In this document: one piece after another, positions 17,299-26,956 of the stretch
Position numbering within the stretch: the first letter of the stretch is position 1
How the letters are laid out: the number at the start of each line of letters is the position of its first letter
Source: Azophilus sp965221465
GTDB taxonomy: Bacteria; Pseudomonadota; Gammaproteobacteria; Pseudomonadales; Azotimanducaceae
Direction of reading: 5' to 3'
DNA length: 64,000 nucleotides
NCBI GenBank assembly: GCA_965221465.1
Contig: OZ244892.1
Coordinates: 1,674,001-1,738,000, forward strand
The notes under the pieces: generated by a model
Told to the model about the DNA's origin: nothing
The model's input: the letters and a program-made list of their open reading frames with translations, nothing else
Database searches by the model: none
Position numbers and translations under genes: made by a program

Positions 17299-17716
17299 GC
17301 GGACAAGCCCCACCTGCCGACGACTGCGGCGGACAATATCCGAACAACGACTGGGCCACGGCTCAATCACTCGCAACCGCCCCACTGCCTGAACTGAAAC
17401 GTCAACAGCCCCCTCCCGTTTTGCCCGGAATTCGCACGGCCCTGGCGCTGCCACTGGCAATGTCGATGCGAATCAGGCCGCCCACCGCTTTGGACGGGTC
17501 GGCTATCCCGCTATTCACCGGCCACAGGCTTCCGCCCACCCGCCGCTGGCTTCCGACCACCCGCCGCTGGCTTCCGACCACCCGCCGCTGGCTTCCGACC
17601 ACCCGCTAGAGGCTTTCGACCACCGGCCACAGGCGTTCGCGGCACGCGCGGCCCTGAGATGCCCAGGCCGGAGAGGCCGGGATGCCCAGCCCGATCAGAC
17701 CGAAACGGGGGAGAGC
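17299..17716. other. Non-coding interval with a 21-bp tandem repeat
   Basis: No credible gene is seen in these 418 bases. A tandem array of five 21-bp units (17527-17631) has the consensus GGCTTCCGACCACCCGCCGCT, with the first and last units diverged. The rest shows no clear promoter, RNA or terminator. Confidence 0.6.
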
Positions 17717-17830
<114 letters not shown>

Positions 17831-18349
17831 ATCGTTCCCGTTTCCGGGAGAACGATGTTACCGCCATTTGGCCAAACGACGCTACACAGGCGGTACGCGA
17901 GATCAGCTATTCTCGCCATGAGGGCCGGTACCCTCCCGGAGAACGCTGTGACGGTGGAGCCGGGTGATAAATTACCAGAGCCCGCATCCGTCACCAACAT
18001 CCTGCTGCGGACGCCGATGCACTCGCGTAAGCCCGGCGGTGTGTTCCGTATGCGAGGGGTGTCGCATCTCGATCCCCGGCTGAAGGCTCCCTCCAGCCGA
18101 TTCGACACGTTGTCGGGTAAGCTCGCTTCGACCTCCGGTCCGCGCGGCGACACAGGACGCCGCGCTTTGCTTCCGCGACGAAACTTCGACGCTATCGCGA
18201 CAAGAGGTGGTGGCGAATGCGGGCTGGAATCGCGGGATGGCACGCCCGACGATGCGGTCGAACGCCAGGATGAGAATTCCGGCGCAAGGGATCCGCATCA
18301 GGCTCAACCGCCAGGCACCACCCGCCTGTTCAACCGGGGATTCGTGGCG
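17831..18349. other. Intergenic stretch, nothing recognisable
   Basis: These 519 bases between ffs and queF hold only low-quality open frames without family sequence on either strand. The ffs promoter presumably lies just above 17830, but I see no convincing -35/-10 pair. Confidence 0.5.
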
Positions 18350-19195
18350 TCATTGGCGGGCCAGTCTTCCGATTGGCGCGCGGGCCTCGCTCGTTGAGCG
18401 GAACGGGTTGATGTCGATTCCCCCTCTTCTCAGAAAGCGGCCGTATACCGTCAAATCCGTCGGCGCGCAGCGCTGCATGATGTCGACGAAGATTCGCTCG
18501 ACCGTGTCTTCGTGAAAGGCCGCGTGGCGCCGGTACGACACCAGGTACCGCAACAGCCCGGCGGGTTCGATCGACGGGCCTCGATAGGCAACCAGCAGCG
18601 ATGCCCAGTCGGGCTGGCCGGTCATGGGGCAGAGGCTGCGGAACAGGTCCGTGTGCCATGCGGCCTCGACATGGCCGGGGCCGGGGCCGGAACCATCCCG
18701 CCGGCCGGATTGCGCATCGGCAAGCATCAGCAATTCCGGTTTCCGCTCGTAGTCGCTCACCTCAATGTCCAGCGCATCCAGGCTCTCTCCCGGCATCCGG
18801 GCGACGCTTTCCAGATCCTCGAGACCTGGCAATTCGACAGTAACCGGTGCCCCGAACGCTGACGCCAAATCCCCCTCGAGAACCTTCTCCACCTCTTCCC
18901 GACTGCCGAAGCGCACCTGCGCAAAGCCGTTCAGATAAAGTTTCATGGACTTGCTCTCGACGAGATTGGGCGACGCGCAAGGCACCCGCAATCTCAAAGC
19001 GGCCACAACGGGCTTGCCGGATGCGTTCAGCCAGGAAAACTCGTAACCGGTCCACAGGTCTTCCCCGACAAAGGGCAACGCCCCGGCGACGCCCAGCCGT
19101 GCCCGTGCTCGGGCACGTTCGATGGGGTGCAACAGCGACGGCGTGTAGCTGTCCGTATAGATTGATGGCTCGATGGAAGAATTGCCGGTCGACAC
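18350..19195 (-). CDS. queF: NADPH-dependent 7-cyano-7-deazaguanine reductase
   Basis: A protein of 281 residues, the bimodular (YqcD/E. coli-type) QueF that reduces preQ0 to preQ1 in queuosine biosynthesis. The family motif CASPNLVESKSMKLYLN is at about residues 73-89. The catalytic Cys189 in SLCPMTGQPDW, with Asp196, matches the thioimide-forming Cys and proton-donor Asp of the E. coli enzyme. The C-terminus with VYGRFLRRGGIDINPFRS is also typical. The N-terminus matches the bimodular family, and the ATG at 19195 gives the expected length. The gene stands alone, not in a queuosine operon. Confidence 0.95.
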   Translation of the reverse strand: MSTGNSSIEPSIYTDSYTPSLLHPIERARARARLGVAGALPFVGEDLWTGYEFSWLNASGKPVVAALRLRVPCASPNLVESKSMKLYLNGFAQVRFGSREEVEKVLEGDLASAFGAPVTVELPGLEDLESVARMPGESLDALDIEVSDYERKPELLMLADAQSGRRDGSGPGPGHVEAAWHTDLFRSLCPMTGQPDWASLLVAYRGPSIEPAGLLRYLVSYRRHAAFHEDTVERIFVDIMQRCAPTDLTVYGRFLRRGGIDINPFRSTSEARAPIGRLARQ

Positions 19196-19506
19196 GACGA
19201 TTCAAACTGGAAAGGGAAAGTCACTACAGCGGCAGCGCGCCGGGATGTCAATCATCGAACTGCCGTGCCAACCGTGCCAACCGTGCCAACCGTGCCAACC
19301 GTGCCTACGCCATCCACATGAGCGGAACAATGGCCCGGCTGATGCAGCAACGGTTGTGTGGATGTTGCCCTGGCGTCGGCGCAAACCGGGAAGACTCTGG
19401 TGGTCGAGTAGTAGCCCTTGAATAATGGCCCGGGTTCCCCCGCCCGGCAGATCAGGCGCGTCCATCACGGTCATGATCATTTCCACGTTTGTTTTGGCGG
19501 GTAACG
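19196..19506. other. Intergenic stretch with a 9-bp tandem repeat
   Basis: These 311 bases between queF and nfi hold about five copies of a 9-bp unit (CGTGCCAAC) at about 19263-19303. No supported gene or RNA is seen. Confidence 0.55.
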
Positions 19507-20166
19507 CTAAGCGGGCAAGTGCTTCCGCTTGAACGCGGCAACGCCTTTGTCCGCCAGCCGGACGGGTTCGGGCAGCCGGAAGCCTCCTCCGCATCGCATC
19601 ACCAGGTCGACAGCGCCCGAGAGATCGCAACGATGGCCCGGGCTCACGAACAGGGGTTTGACGCCGGTTCGCGTTCTGAGCACCGTACCCACCCGTTCGC
19701 CCCGGTCGCGCAACTCGCTTGAATCGCCCCGCTCTGCACCCGGTTCGTCGTACTCCCCCACCAGGCGTGACTTGGCGCAGCCAACGGCGGGACAGTCCAG
19801 CAGTACGCCCAGGTGGCAGGCAAGGCCGAAGCGGCGCGGATGTGCGATGCCCTGGCCGTCGCAGAGAATCGCTTCGAAGGGCGAGCGCACCCGGCGAAGC
19901 ACCGCGATGAGTGCCGGCGCTTCGCGAAACGACAACAACCCGGGCACGTAGGGGAACTGCAACGGCCGGCGTAACGAACGGGTTTCGACAACTGCGCCGC
20001 GGTCGACATCCCACACCACCGCGGTGGCGAAGATGTGCCCCGCCCCGAACGCGCAATCCACGCCGACAACCGTCGAAACTGCGGGGAGCGGTACGATGCC
20101 GACCTTGCCGCGCAGTTCGTTCTGAATCTCCGCCGCGCGGCGTGGCGTAACCTTCCAACGATGCAC
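19507..20166 (-). CDS. nfi: Endonuclease V (deoxyinosine 3'-endonuclease)
   Basis: A protein of 219 residues. It nicks DNA one base 3' of deaminated adenine (hypoxanthine) to start repair. The acidic metal-binding residues fall where expected: Asp37 in VVGVDCAFG, Glu80 in PGLLSFREAP and Asp101 in ILCDGQGIAHPR. The wedge-region motifs LQFPYVPGLL and HPRRFGLACHLGVLL are present. The length is normal. It is transcribed divergently from the ATP-grasp gene with about 100 bp between starts. No defect is visible. Confidence 0.93.
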   Translation of the reverse strand: MHRWKVTPRRAAEIQNELRGKVGIVPLPAVSTVVGVDCAFGAGHIFATAVVWDVDRGAVVETRSLRRPLQFPYVPGLLSFREAPALIAVLRRVRSPFEAILCDGQGIAHPRRFGLACHLGVLLDCPAVGCAKSRLVGEYDEPGAERGDSSELRDRGERVGTVLRTRTGVKPLFVSPGHRCDLSGAVDLVMRCGGGFRLPEPVRLADKGVAAFKRKHLPA

Positions 20167-20265
20167 GTCTATTCCCTGGACATCGTGTTTGGACCTGCCC
20201 GTCCTCCATCATGGAAGCGGGCTTATTGGCCACCCGGACAGCGCCGGAATTGAGGAGGCCCGGCG

Positions 20266-22041
20266 ATGCAAGACTTTAGAATAAACGAATCGGGGACGGC
20301 GCCGCCGGAACGGGTTTGCTATCGTCCGCTCATGAAGGAAACAGCGGCGGCAGTCGAACGCATCCTGAATCGCCTGCGGCGGGACTACCGGCCGGCGCCC
20401 GGCACGTTCGACGAGTTGCTGAATGCCGATGGGGCCATGCGCGCCCGCTGGGTTCCACTGATCGAACAGCTTTTCGAAACGCAAGACCACGACCGGAGCG
20501 ACGATTCCGACGCCGTTCGCTTCGATCCGATTCCCTACATCGTCGATTCCGGCGAATGGCGCGTCATCGAACAGGGCCTGCTGCAACGGGCGCGGCTGCT
20601 GAACGCCCTGGTCGCGGACTTCTACGGTGACCGGAAACTGCTTCGGCAGCACGGCCTGCCCCCGGCGCTGCTGTTCGCCAATCCCGGGTACCTGCCGCAA
20701 TGCCAGGGTTACCAGGCTTCCGGGGGCGTGTTTCTGAACCGTATCGCCTTCGACCTCGGCCGCTCGCCCGACGGGCAATGGCGGGTGCTGGCGAATCGGA
20801 CCGATGCGCCGGTCGGGCTCGGCTTCGCCCTGCAGGCCAGGTTCGAGACCGGGCAGGCTCTTCCAGGAGCCGTTGACCGGTTCGGAACAGCGCCGCTTTC
20901 CGGGCACGTCGACGCATTCGCCGACCGGTTGGGACTGACCGCTTCGACCACCGACAAGATGAGTGGAGAGATATCGTCGGCGACGGGACCAGCCGATCGG
21001 TTGGGAACACCCGATTCCACCGTCAATGGCGGAATCTGCGCGATTCTCCACGACAGTCGGAATCCGGCCAACCGATCGGATGCCCGGTTCTTGGGCCGGC
21101 ACCTGGGAATTACCGCCGTCGAGAGCCAAGACGTGCGAGTGCGGCCTGACGGCGCCTGCCTGGCGACGCCGGAAGGTCTGCAGCCGCTGCAGACGATCGT
21201 TCGCCAGATCGATTCGCGATCGTCCGACCCATTGTCGCTTTCCACCGGCGCGCCGCACGGCGTGCCCGGCCTGCTCGCCGGCGCGATTGGCGGCGGGTTG
21301 CGGGTCGAAAACGCCATCGGGTCCGGCGTGGTGGGCAGCGCCGCGTTTTCGGGCTTTCTGCCGGGGCTGTGCCAAACGCTATTCGACGAATCGCTCATCC
21401 TGCCCGACCTGGCAACCTGGTGGTGCGGCCAGGCAAGGGAAGCGGACCACGTGGCCGACAACCTGGATGCGCTCCTTCTGCACCGCGCATTCGAACGGGA
21501 AACGAAATCCGATGGGGATGTCACCGCCGGCCTGTTGCCCGAACCCGTCGCTCTCGATGCCGAGACGTTTCGCAAGGAAGCGGCGCTGCGGCCCTACGAT
21601 TACCTGGCCAGGGAACCCGTGCTGCTGTCGACCATGCCTTGCTGGAGACCGGACGGGCGACTGCGACCCGCCCCTTTCAGCCTGCGCCTGTTCGTCCTGG
21701 CAACCGGGCAAGGTTACCGACTGCTGCCCGGTGGCCTGGCCCGGGTTGCCACGCAAGAGGGGATACTCTGCAAGGACATCTGGGTAGTCGGCAGTCGGCC
21801 CTCCCGCGCCCTCCCCCCAGCGACAAGCTCTCGCGGCACTGAGCGTGGCCCGTCAGCACCGGGAGTTGCGGTCCGAAGGCAAATGTCTTGCTCGCTGCCA
21901 GCCCGCGTTGGTCGCCAATCCAATGCTGTCCGCACCGACACACTTGCAGCAAGATTTATCGCACGATGGAGGCCATTTCCAATGCAAGAATCACCCTCAA
22001 TCGGAGCAGGCGCATCCCAGCCCACAATGGGACGTCGTTGA
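20266..22041 (+). CDS. Circularly permuted ATP-grasp protein lacking its alpha-E half
   Basis: An ORF of 591 residues; the first 500 or so are a circularly permuted type-2 ATP-grasp domain (DUF404/DUF407). Landmarks are YDEL-like TFDELLNADGAMRARW, GQWRVLANRTDAPVGLGFAL, GVPGLLAGAIGGGLRVENAI and LPDLATWWCGQ, ending GILCKDIWVV. These enzymes are thought to ligate peptides and in proteobacteria are usually fused to, or followed by, an alpha-E (DUF403) helical domain and a transglutaminase. Here the sequence after about residue 505 keeps only a trace of the alpha-E start (SLPARV) and then becomes unrelated, so some 300 residues are missing. GAGGAGG before the ATG supports the start. Activity is uncertain. 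Confidence 0.75.
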   Translation: MQDFRINESGTAPPERVCYRPLMKETAAAVERILNRLRRDYRPAPGTFDELLNADGAMRARWVPLIEQLFETQDHDRSDDSDAVRFDPIPYIVDSGEWRVIEQGLLQRARLLNALVADFYGDRKLLRQHGLPPALLFANPGYLPQCQGYQASGGVFLNRIAFDLGRSPDGQWRVLANRTDAPVGLGFALQARFETGQALPGAVDRFGTAPLSGHVDAFADRLGLTASTTDKMSGEISSATGPADRLGTPDSTVNGGICAILHDSRNPANRSDARFLGRHLGITAVESQDVRVRPDGACLATPEGLQPLQTIVRQIDSRSSDPLSLSTGAPHGVPGLLAGAIGGGLRVENAIGSGVVGSAAFSGFLPGLCQTLFDESLILPDLATWWCGQAREADHVADNLDALLLHRAFERETKSDGDVTAGLLPEPVALDAETFRKEAALRPYDYLAREPVLLSTMPCWRPDGRLRPAPFSLRLFVLATGQGYRLLPGGLARVATQEGILCKDIWVVGSRPSRALPPATSSRGTERGPSAPGVAVRRQMSCSLPARVGRQSNAVRTDTLAARFIARWRPFPMQESPSIGAGASQPTMGRR

Positions 22042-22076
22042 GCATTGCGGGACAGGGCGTCAGGCTGCAATCGAGA

Positions 22077-22985
22077 ATGACCAGACGACTTCGCTTATCC
22101 CACCTGACGCGGTTCGAATACGCGACGCCCGTCACCCATTCGCACAAGCTGCTTCGCCTGACCCCGAGAACACTCGATAGGCAGCGCGTGCATTCGTCCG
22201 ATATCGAGATCGTCCCGGCTCCAACCGTCGCAACGGAGTGCAAGGACGCGTACGGAAACACGCTGACCGAAGTGTTCGTCGACGAAGAACACCGGGCATT
22301 GTCCATTCACGCCGTGGCCGAAGTGGACGTATCCCCGACAACCCCCGTCGACTGGGACAGGAGCCCACCGTGGGACGAGTTGGCGGCGCGAATGCAGGTT
22401 CCGTGGAACAACGGCGCCTGGGAAGCAGTTCCGTTCTGCTTCCCCTCGCCTCGGGTTGCGCTCGACGGCGCCCGGGACTTCGCGGCGCCGGTATTCCCGC
22501 CCGGTACGCCCGTGCTGCAGGCAGCAGCAGCGCTCGCGACGCGAATCTGTTCGGAAATCGAATACCGTGGCGGCGTCACCGACGTCCTGACCTCCGTTGC
22601 AGACGTACTCGAGGCGGGTCAAGGCGTCTGCCAGGACTTCGCCCACCTCGCCATCGCATGCCTGCGGGCTCATGGGCTGCCGGCGCGCTACGTCAGCGGG
22701 TACGTCTTGACCGCACGCGACGGCGGCGAGCACATCTTGAACGATCGCGACGGCGCTGAGCCCGGGCTCACCGGCGGCGATGCGTCCCACGCCTGGTTTT
22801 CCGTCTGGTGTCCCACGTTCGGCTGGGTGGACATCGACCCGACCAACAACCTGGTCATCGGCGACGAGCACATCACCCTGGCCTGGGGGCGCGATTACGG
22901 CGATGTCAGCCCCACCGCCGGTTACATTCGCGGGGGCGGCGAACAGACACTCGAGGTCGACGTGCGGGTCATGCAGGCGAAGTAA
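22077..22985 (+). CDS. Transglutaminase-like cysteine protease
   Basis: A protein of 302 residues with the N-terminal beta-lead domain (LSHLTRFEYATPVTHSHKLL with LRLTPR), followed by a transglutaminase core. The core has the catalytic Cys in GQGVCQDFAHLAIACLRAHG, His in DASHAWFSVW and Asp in FGWVDIDPTNN. It belongs to the family encoded beside circularly permuted ATP-grasp and alpha-E proteins, a module proposed to make or process a peptide tag. It starts 35 bp after the truncated ATP-grasp ORF ends, consistent with an operon from which the alpha-E portion was deleted. The catalytic triad is intact. Confidence 0.87.
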   Translation: MTRRLRLSHLTRFEYATPVTHSHKLLRLTPRTLDRQRVHSSDIEIVPAPTVATECKDAYGNTLTEVFVDEEHRALSIHAVAEVDVSPTTPVDWDRSPPWDELAARMQVPWNNGAWEAVPFCFPSPRVALDGARDFAAPVFPPGTPVLQAAAALATRICSEIEYRGGVTDVLTSVADVLEAGQGVCQDFAHLAIACLRAHGLPARYVSGYVLTARDGGEHILNDRDGAEPGLTGGDASHAWFSVWCPTFGWVDIDPTNNLVIGDEHITLAWGRDYGDVSPTAGYIRGGGEQTLEVDVRVMQAK

Positions 22986-23098
22986 GGCCTGCCGTCAACG
23001 GCGTCTCGACGCCCCCGCGACGAAAATTGGTGACGAATTCGCGCCAGCGCATTCAAACGAATTATCGGCCCGGATTCCGGGCCGGCGGCGGCAATCGC

Positions 23099-23548
23099 TC
23101 AGGCCGCGGCCTGCTTCTGCGCCTCGAAATGCGCCTTCATCCGCTCGAGTTCTTCCCAGCCGAGGTAGTCGGTGAACCCGTCGTCGTCGAAGAACAGCAC
23201 CGGGCCATCGCACAGGAAGAGGTACTCCGTGTCTTCCAGTGCCGTCGTCGCGCCGTGCAGCATGCCGTTCGGCTCGTAGACGAAGTCGCCCTCGTTGAAG
23301 ACGCCGTCCCGCACCTGCAGCTTGCCCTTGATCACGAAGGCGAAGGCGCCGCTCAGGTGCTTGTGCGGGCGGGCCACAAAGCCCTTGTCCCACTTGAAGA
23401 TGCAAATCCAGCGGCCGGTTTCGGGCCCCGTCCACAGCAGCTTCAGTGCGCCGCCGGGCTCGTACTCGATCCAGTCCATCTTGGAGGTGGACGAGATGGT
23501 GTCCATCATTTCGCTGTTCAACGGAGAGATGTCTTGCGGCAATGCCAT
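23099..23548 (-). CDS. Cupin-domain protein
   Basis: A protein of 149 residues, a single cupin barrel with the first motif FVARPHKHLSGAFAFVIKGK (metal-binding His residues) and the second motif YEPNGMLHGATTALEDTEYL. It resembles the 2,4'-dihydroxyacetophenone-dioxygenase-like or ChrR-type cupins, but the substrate cannot be deduced. It stands alone downstream of aroC on the same strand with a gap of about 100 bp. Confidence 0.8.
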   Translation of the reverse strand: MALPQDISPLNSEMMDTISSTSKMDWIEYEPGGALKLLWTGPETGRWICIFKWDKGFVARPHKHLSGAFAFVIKGKLQVRDGVFNEGDFVYEPNGMLHGATTALEDTEYLFLCDGPVLFFDDDGFTDYLGWEELERMKAHFEAQKQAAA

Positions 23549-23650
23549 GTGTTTACCTTCCTTCCGGTTGCACCGGTCTCAACAAAACCCTGTCTCTTTT
23601 ACCACGAACGGGGTCGACGGACACCGTTTCCGGCCGATCGTCGGCCGGCT

Positions 23651-24721
23651 TCAGGGAAGGCCCGCGCCTGTCTGCCCCCGGTGGCGCAGCAGATGATCCA
23701 TCAGCACCAGCGCCACCATGGCTTCGGCAATGGGCGCGGCGCGAATGCCGACGCAGGGGTCGTGGCGGCCCTTGGTGACCACCTCGGTCTCGTTGCCGTC
23801 GATGTCGATGGTCTTTCCCGGCGTGGTCAGGCTCGATGTCGGCTTCAGCGCGATGCGGGCAACGATGTCCTGACCGGAGGAAATGCCCCCGAGCACACCC
23901 CCGGCATGGTTACTGGCAAACCCCTGGCGCGACATCTCGTCCCGGTGCTCGGTGCCACGCTGGCCGACCACCGCGAATCCATCCCCGATACCCACGCCCT
24001 TGACGGCATTGATGCCCATCAGCGCACCGGCGAGTTCGGCATCGAGCTTGGCGAACACGGGCTCACCGAGCCCCACGGGAACGCCGTTGGCCACCACCGT
24101 GATTTCGGCGCCGATGGAGTCGCCCTCCCGGCGCAGCCGGTCGATCAAACCGGCGATGCGGTCGACCGCATCCGGGTCCGGGCAAAAGAACGGGTTTTCC
24201 TCCACGGCCTGCCAGGAGGAGAGTTCAGGAACGATATCGCCGATACGGGAAAGATAGCCGCGTACCCGCACGCCGGCCTCGCTCGACAGGTACTTCTTGG
24301 CGATGGCCCCCGCCGCCACCCGCATGACCGTTTCTCGGGCGGACGCGCGGCCGCTGCCCCGATAGTCGCGAATGCCGTACTTGTGCAGGTATGTAAAATC
24401 GGCGTGGGCAGGCCGGAACTTGCGCTTGATGTCGTTGTAATCCTTGCTTTTCTGGTCGACGTTGCGAATCAGCAGCCCGATGGGCGTTCCGGTGGTCTTG
24501 CCCTCGAACACCCCGGACAGAATTTCGACCTGGTCGGTCTCCTTGCGCTGGCTGGTGTATTTCGAGCGCCCCGGGCGGCGGCGGTCGAGATCCGGTTGCA
24601 GGTCTGCTTCGGACAACGGCATCCCGGGCGGACAGCCGTCGACAATCGCCCCCAGGGCGACACCGTGACTCTCCCCGAAGGTGGTCACCGTGAACAGTTG
24701 GCCGAAGGTGTTACCGGACAT
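23651..24721 (-). CDS. aroC: Chorismate synthase
   Basis: A protein of 356 residues that converts 5-enolpyruvylshikimate-3-phosphate to chorismate using reduced FMN, the last common step of aromatic biosynthesis. The family signatures GESHGVALGAIVDGCPPG at the N-terminus, YGIRDYRGSGRASARETV in the middle and GGISSGQDIV are all present. A final HDPCVGIRAAPIAEAM is the usual C-terminal signature. The start MSGNTFGQLF fits the family. It follows prmB on the same strand, a gammaproteobacterial arrangement. Confidence 0.97.
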   Translation of the reverse strand: MSGNTFGQLFTVTTFGESHGVALGAIVDGCPPGMPLSEADLQPDLDRRRPGRSKYTSQRKETDQVEILSGVFEGKTTGTPIGLLIRNVDQKSKDYNDIKRKFRPAHADFTYLHKYGIRDYRGSGRASARETVMRVAAGAIAKKYLSSEAGVRVRGYLSRIGDIVPELSSWQAVEENPFFCPDPDAVDRIAGLIDRLRREGDSIGAEITVVANGVPVGLGEPVFAKLDAELAGALMGINAVKGVGIGDGFAVVGQRGTEHRDEMSRQGFASNHAGGVLGGISSGQDIVARIALKPTSSLTTPGKTIDIDGNETEVVTKGRHDPCVGIRAAPIAEAMVALVLMDHLLRHRGQTGAGLP

Positions 24722-24819
24722 CGGCAGTTCTTGCTTGCAAAACCCAGTCAGCCATCCAGTATGGGCTGCCCTCGCTGCGAGTCAATTGCGGCGCCACAAC
24801 GATTATGGGTCTTCAGAGT

Positions 24820-25725
24820 CTACGGGGCATCGGCCGCGCGCAACAGGAAGACTCCAGAGCCGCCCGCGGGCAGGTCCGGCCAGAATAACGGGAGCCGGGG
24901 CCAGCGGGTCTCCAGCCGTTCCGCTCCCTCGCCCACCTCTCCAATCAAAACCCCGTCTTCCGTCAGGAACCTGGAAACCTGCTCGATAACGCGATTCATC
25001 ACGGCAAGCCCGTCGCTACCCCCTGCGAGCCCGAGCACCGGTTCCCGCGCAAACTCCGTCGGCAGTTTTGCCATCTCATTGGCGTCGACGTAAGGCGGAT
25101 TGCAGAGAATCAGGTCGAACAAGCCTTCGGCAACCCCCACCACGGCGTTCGGCGGATCCATCATTTCCGGCACATCCGATTCAAACTCGGCAAACAGATC
25201 CGACCGTATCGCCGTCACCCGGCCGTCAAGCCCCCGTGCCGCGATGTTGCGCTGCGCGGTTGCGACCGCCAGGGGGTCGATGTCCGCAACGATCACCTGT
25301 GCTTTCGGGTAACGCATGGCCGCCAGGATGCCGAGACAGCCGCTGCCGCAACAGAGATCGAGAACGCGTGCAGGTGCTTCGATCCACCGCTCCAGCCCGT
25401 CCAGGAGCAATGGGCCGATGGGGGAACGCGGCACGACGATACCATCGGGTACATCGAACACTTCGCCGCAGTAGCGCGCCTCGCCCAGGAGATGGGCCAG
25501 CGGGCGCCGCTCGTCGATGCGACGCCGGGCGAATTCCCTGATTGCCGCAACCTGATCCTCCGACAGGTCCAGTTCGAGGGAAGATTGTTCATCGGGCAAC
25601 CCGGTTACGCCCAGCAGCAGGGCGACGGCTTCGTCCCAGGCGTTGTCGGTTCCGTGGCCATAACAGAGGGATGCCGCGGCAAAGCGTTCGTGCATCTCGT
25701 GCAGCAGTTCCCGACAGCCGGTCAC
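24820..25725 (-). CDS. prmB: Ribosomal protein uL3 glutamine methyltransferase
   Basis: About 301 residues from GTG 25725. It is a Rossmann methyltransferase that modifies a glutamine of ribosomal protein uL3. The SAM loop VLDLCCGSGCLGI and the NPPY motif in LILCNPPYVDANEMA are clear, and LTEDGVLIGEVG near the end is typical of PrmB/HemK enzymes. An ATG further upstream (25803) would add a non-conserved leader, and one at 25695 would shorten the N-terminal helix bundle. The PrmB rather than PrmC assignment rests on the aroC neighbourhood and the N-terminal sequence. Confidence 0.88.
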   Translation of the reverse strand: MTGCRELLHEMHERFAAASLCYGHGTDNAWDEAVALLLGVTGLPDEQSSLELDLSEDQVAAIREFARRRIDERRPLAHLLGEARYCGEVFDVPDGIVVPRSPIGPLLLDGLERWIEAPARVLDLCCGSGCLGILAAMRYPKAQVIVADIDPLAVATAQRNIAARGLDGRVTAIRSDLFAEFESDVPEMMDPPNAVVGVAEGLFDLILCNPPYVDANEMAKLPTEFAREPVLGLAGGSDGLAVMNRVIEQVSRFLTEDGVLIGEVGEGAERLETRWPRLPLFWPDLPAGGSGVFLLRAADAP

Positions 25726-25911
25726 GGAATCCGCCGCAATCGCGACCGCACGCGGCTGATCGCCCGCAGACCCGCAGCGTTGTCGAACGAGGCGGAATCG
25801 CACGCCATATTCCGCACTCGTAAGGGTTCGATGCTCCGCCCGGTCAGCACTGCTTGGCGACCGTACGCCGAGATCCGATCGCGCCGGTGGCAGCGCCCGG
25901 CCGGCCCCGCG

Positions 25912-26895
25912 TCAATCGCGCTGCTGGCGATGCGGCAGGACGAGTTCAATGCGCGAGGTGGCGCCACCGGGGCGCGGCAACAGGGGCCCTGCGGCGTACG
26001 GAACCAGTGCCGGCCCATCGGACGCAATGGCCGGTTCGAGTTCGAGAGCCGCGGCATTCGCGCACTCTCCGGCGCGTTCCAGCAACACGTCGCCCGCCTC
26101 CGGCCCGTACAGGTGACAGACCACGTACAGGGTCTGCCGTTCGAAGATTCTGAGTTCGGGCGCAATGCTCCTCAGTATCTCGACACCTTCCGCCGGGATG
26201 GTTCCGTCCCGCCGCGGCCGCACGCCGTCAATGACGGAAAAGCCGTCGCCGGCCAGCTGCTCGGTGAGCTTGGCATTGCCGGCCGGGCTGACGGCCACCT
26301 GGGGCTCGAGCACCTCGATGTGCGCATAGATTCGGCGGTTGCCTCGTTCGATGACATAGGCCGAGACCAGCTGCCCATCGCGGTCTGCTGCGATGTAGAA
26401 CTGGTTGCGGTCGGGCCCGAACAACACGGCCTGGTCGTAAACCTGGCTCGCCCAGGCATTGCTGCGGCCGCAATCGAAGCCTTCGCAGGCAAACAATGCG
26501 TCTGCACCGAGTTGACGGCGGTAATGGTCGATCACCTCGGCACGCGGCGTGCCCGCCGGCACCTGGTAGGTGACGCGAAGTGTCGTGGCGTCGACGCGCA
26601 GTTTCTGTTCGATGCGCAGTTCGCGGCGAATCTTCTCGACGGCGCTGACGATGAATTCCCGGGGTGCCAGGTTGTCGTCGGTCTCGTGGAAGACGACCCA
26701 GGACCGCGGAAAGCGCGGGATGCCATCGGGGTCGCTGGCGCCGGGCACGTCGGTTTGCGCCCGGGTCGCCGTGGGCATGGCTGCCAGCAGGGCGAGCGAG
26801 CACAGCCAGCCGACCCGGCAGACCCATCCGTTCAGGTCGACGCCGACGACTGCCTGCGAGCGAACCGGGACATGCTGCCGGACATCGGGCAGCAA
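25912..26895 (-). CDS. DUF4892 exported protein
   Basis: About 328 residues if a TTG at 26895 is used. The start is uncertain because no in-frame ATG or GTG precedes the apparent signal peptide (hydrophobic stretch WLCSLALLAAMPTATRAQ) except an ATG at 27003 inside htpG. The mature part carries the DUF4892 features FPRSWVVFHETDD, CEGFDCGRSNAWASQVY and LFGPDRNQFYIAADRDG. The family is found in gammaproteobacteria, is exported, often has an OmpA-like tail in other members, and has no known activity. It lies just downstream of htpG on the same strand. Confidence 0.75.
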   Translation of the reverse strand: MLPDVRQHVPVRSQAVVGVDLNGWVCRVGWLCSLALLAAMPTATRAQTDVPGASDPDGIPRFPRSWVVFHETDDNLAPREFIVSAVEKIRRELRIEQKLRVDATTLRVTYQVPAGTPRAEVIDHYRRQLGADALFACEGFDCGRSNAWASQVYDQAVLFGPDRNQFYIAADRDGQLVSAYVIERGNRRIYAHIEVLEPQVAVSPAGNAKLTEQLAGDGFSVIDGVRPRRDGTIPAEGVEILRSIAPELRIFERQTLYVVCHLYGPEAGDVLLERAGECANAAALELEPAIASDGPALVPYAAGPLLPRPGGATSRIELVLPHRQQRD

Positions 26896-26956
26896 GCGGC
26901 ATCCGTCCGTGTTGCTGTCAAATCTGGATATGAACCACTCCCGCACTTCAGACCCG

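Noticed and set aside
17611..17716. tRNA gene near ffs
   Set aside because: No cloverleaf with a TTCRANY loop and matching acceptor was found; the only tRNA I can support is tRNA-Sec.
17855..18397. Open frame of about 180 codons between ffs and queF
   Set aside because: No recognisable family sequence, it overlaps the 3' end of queF in antisense, and it shows no codon-position signal.
19202..20233. Long minus-strand frame with GWHGWHGWHG repeats
   Set aside because: It overlaps endonuclease V in another frame; the repeat is just the 9-bp tandem repeat in the intergenic region.
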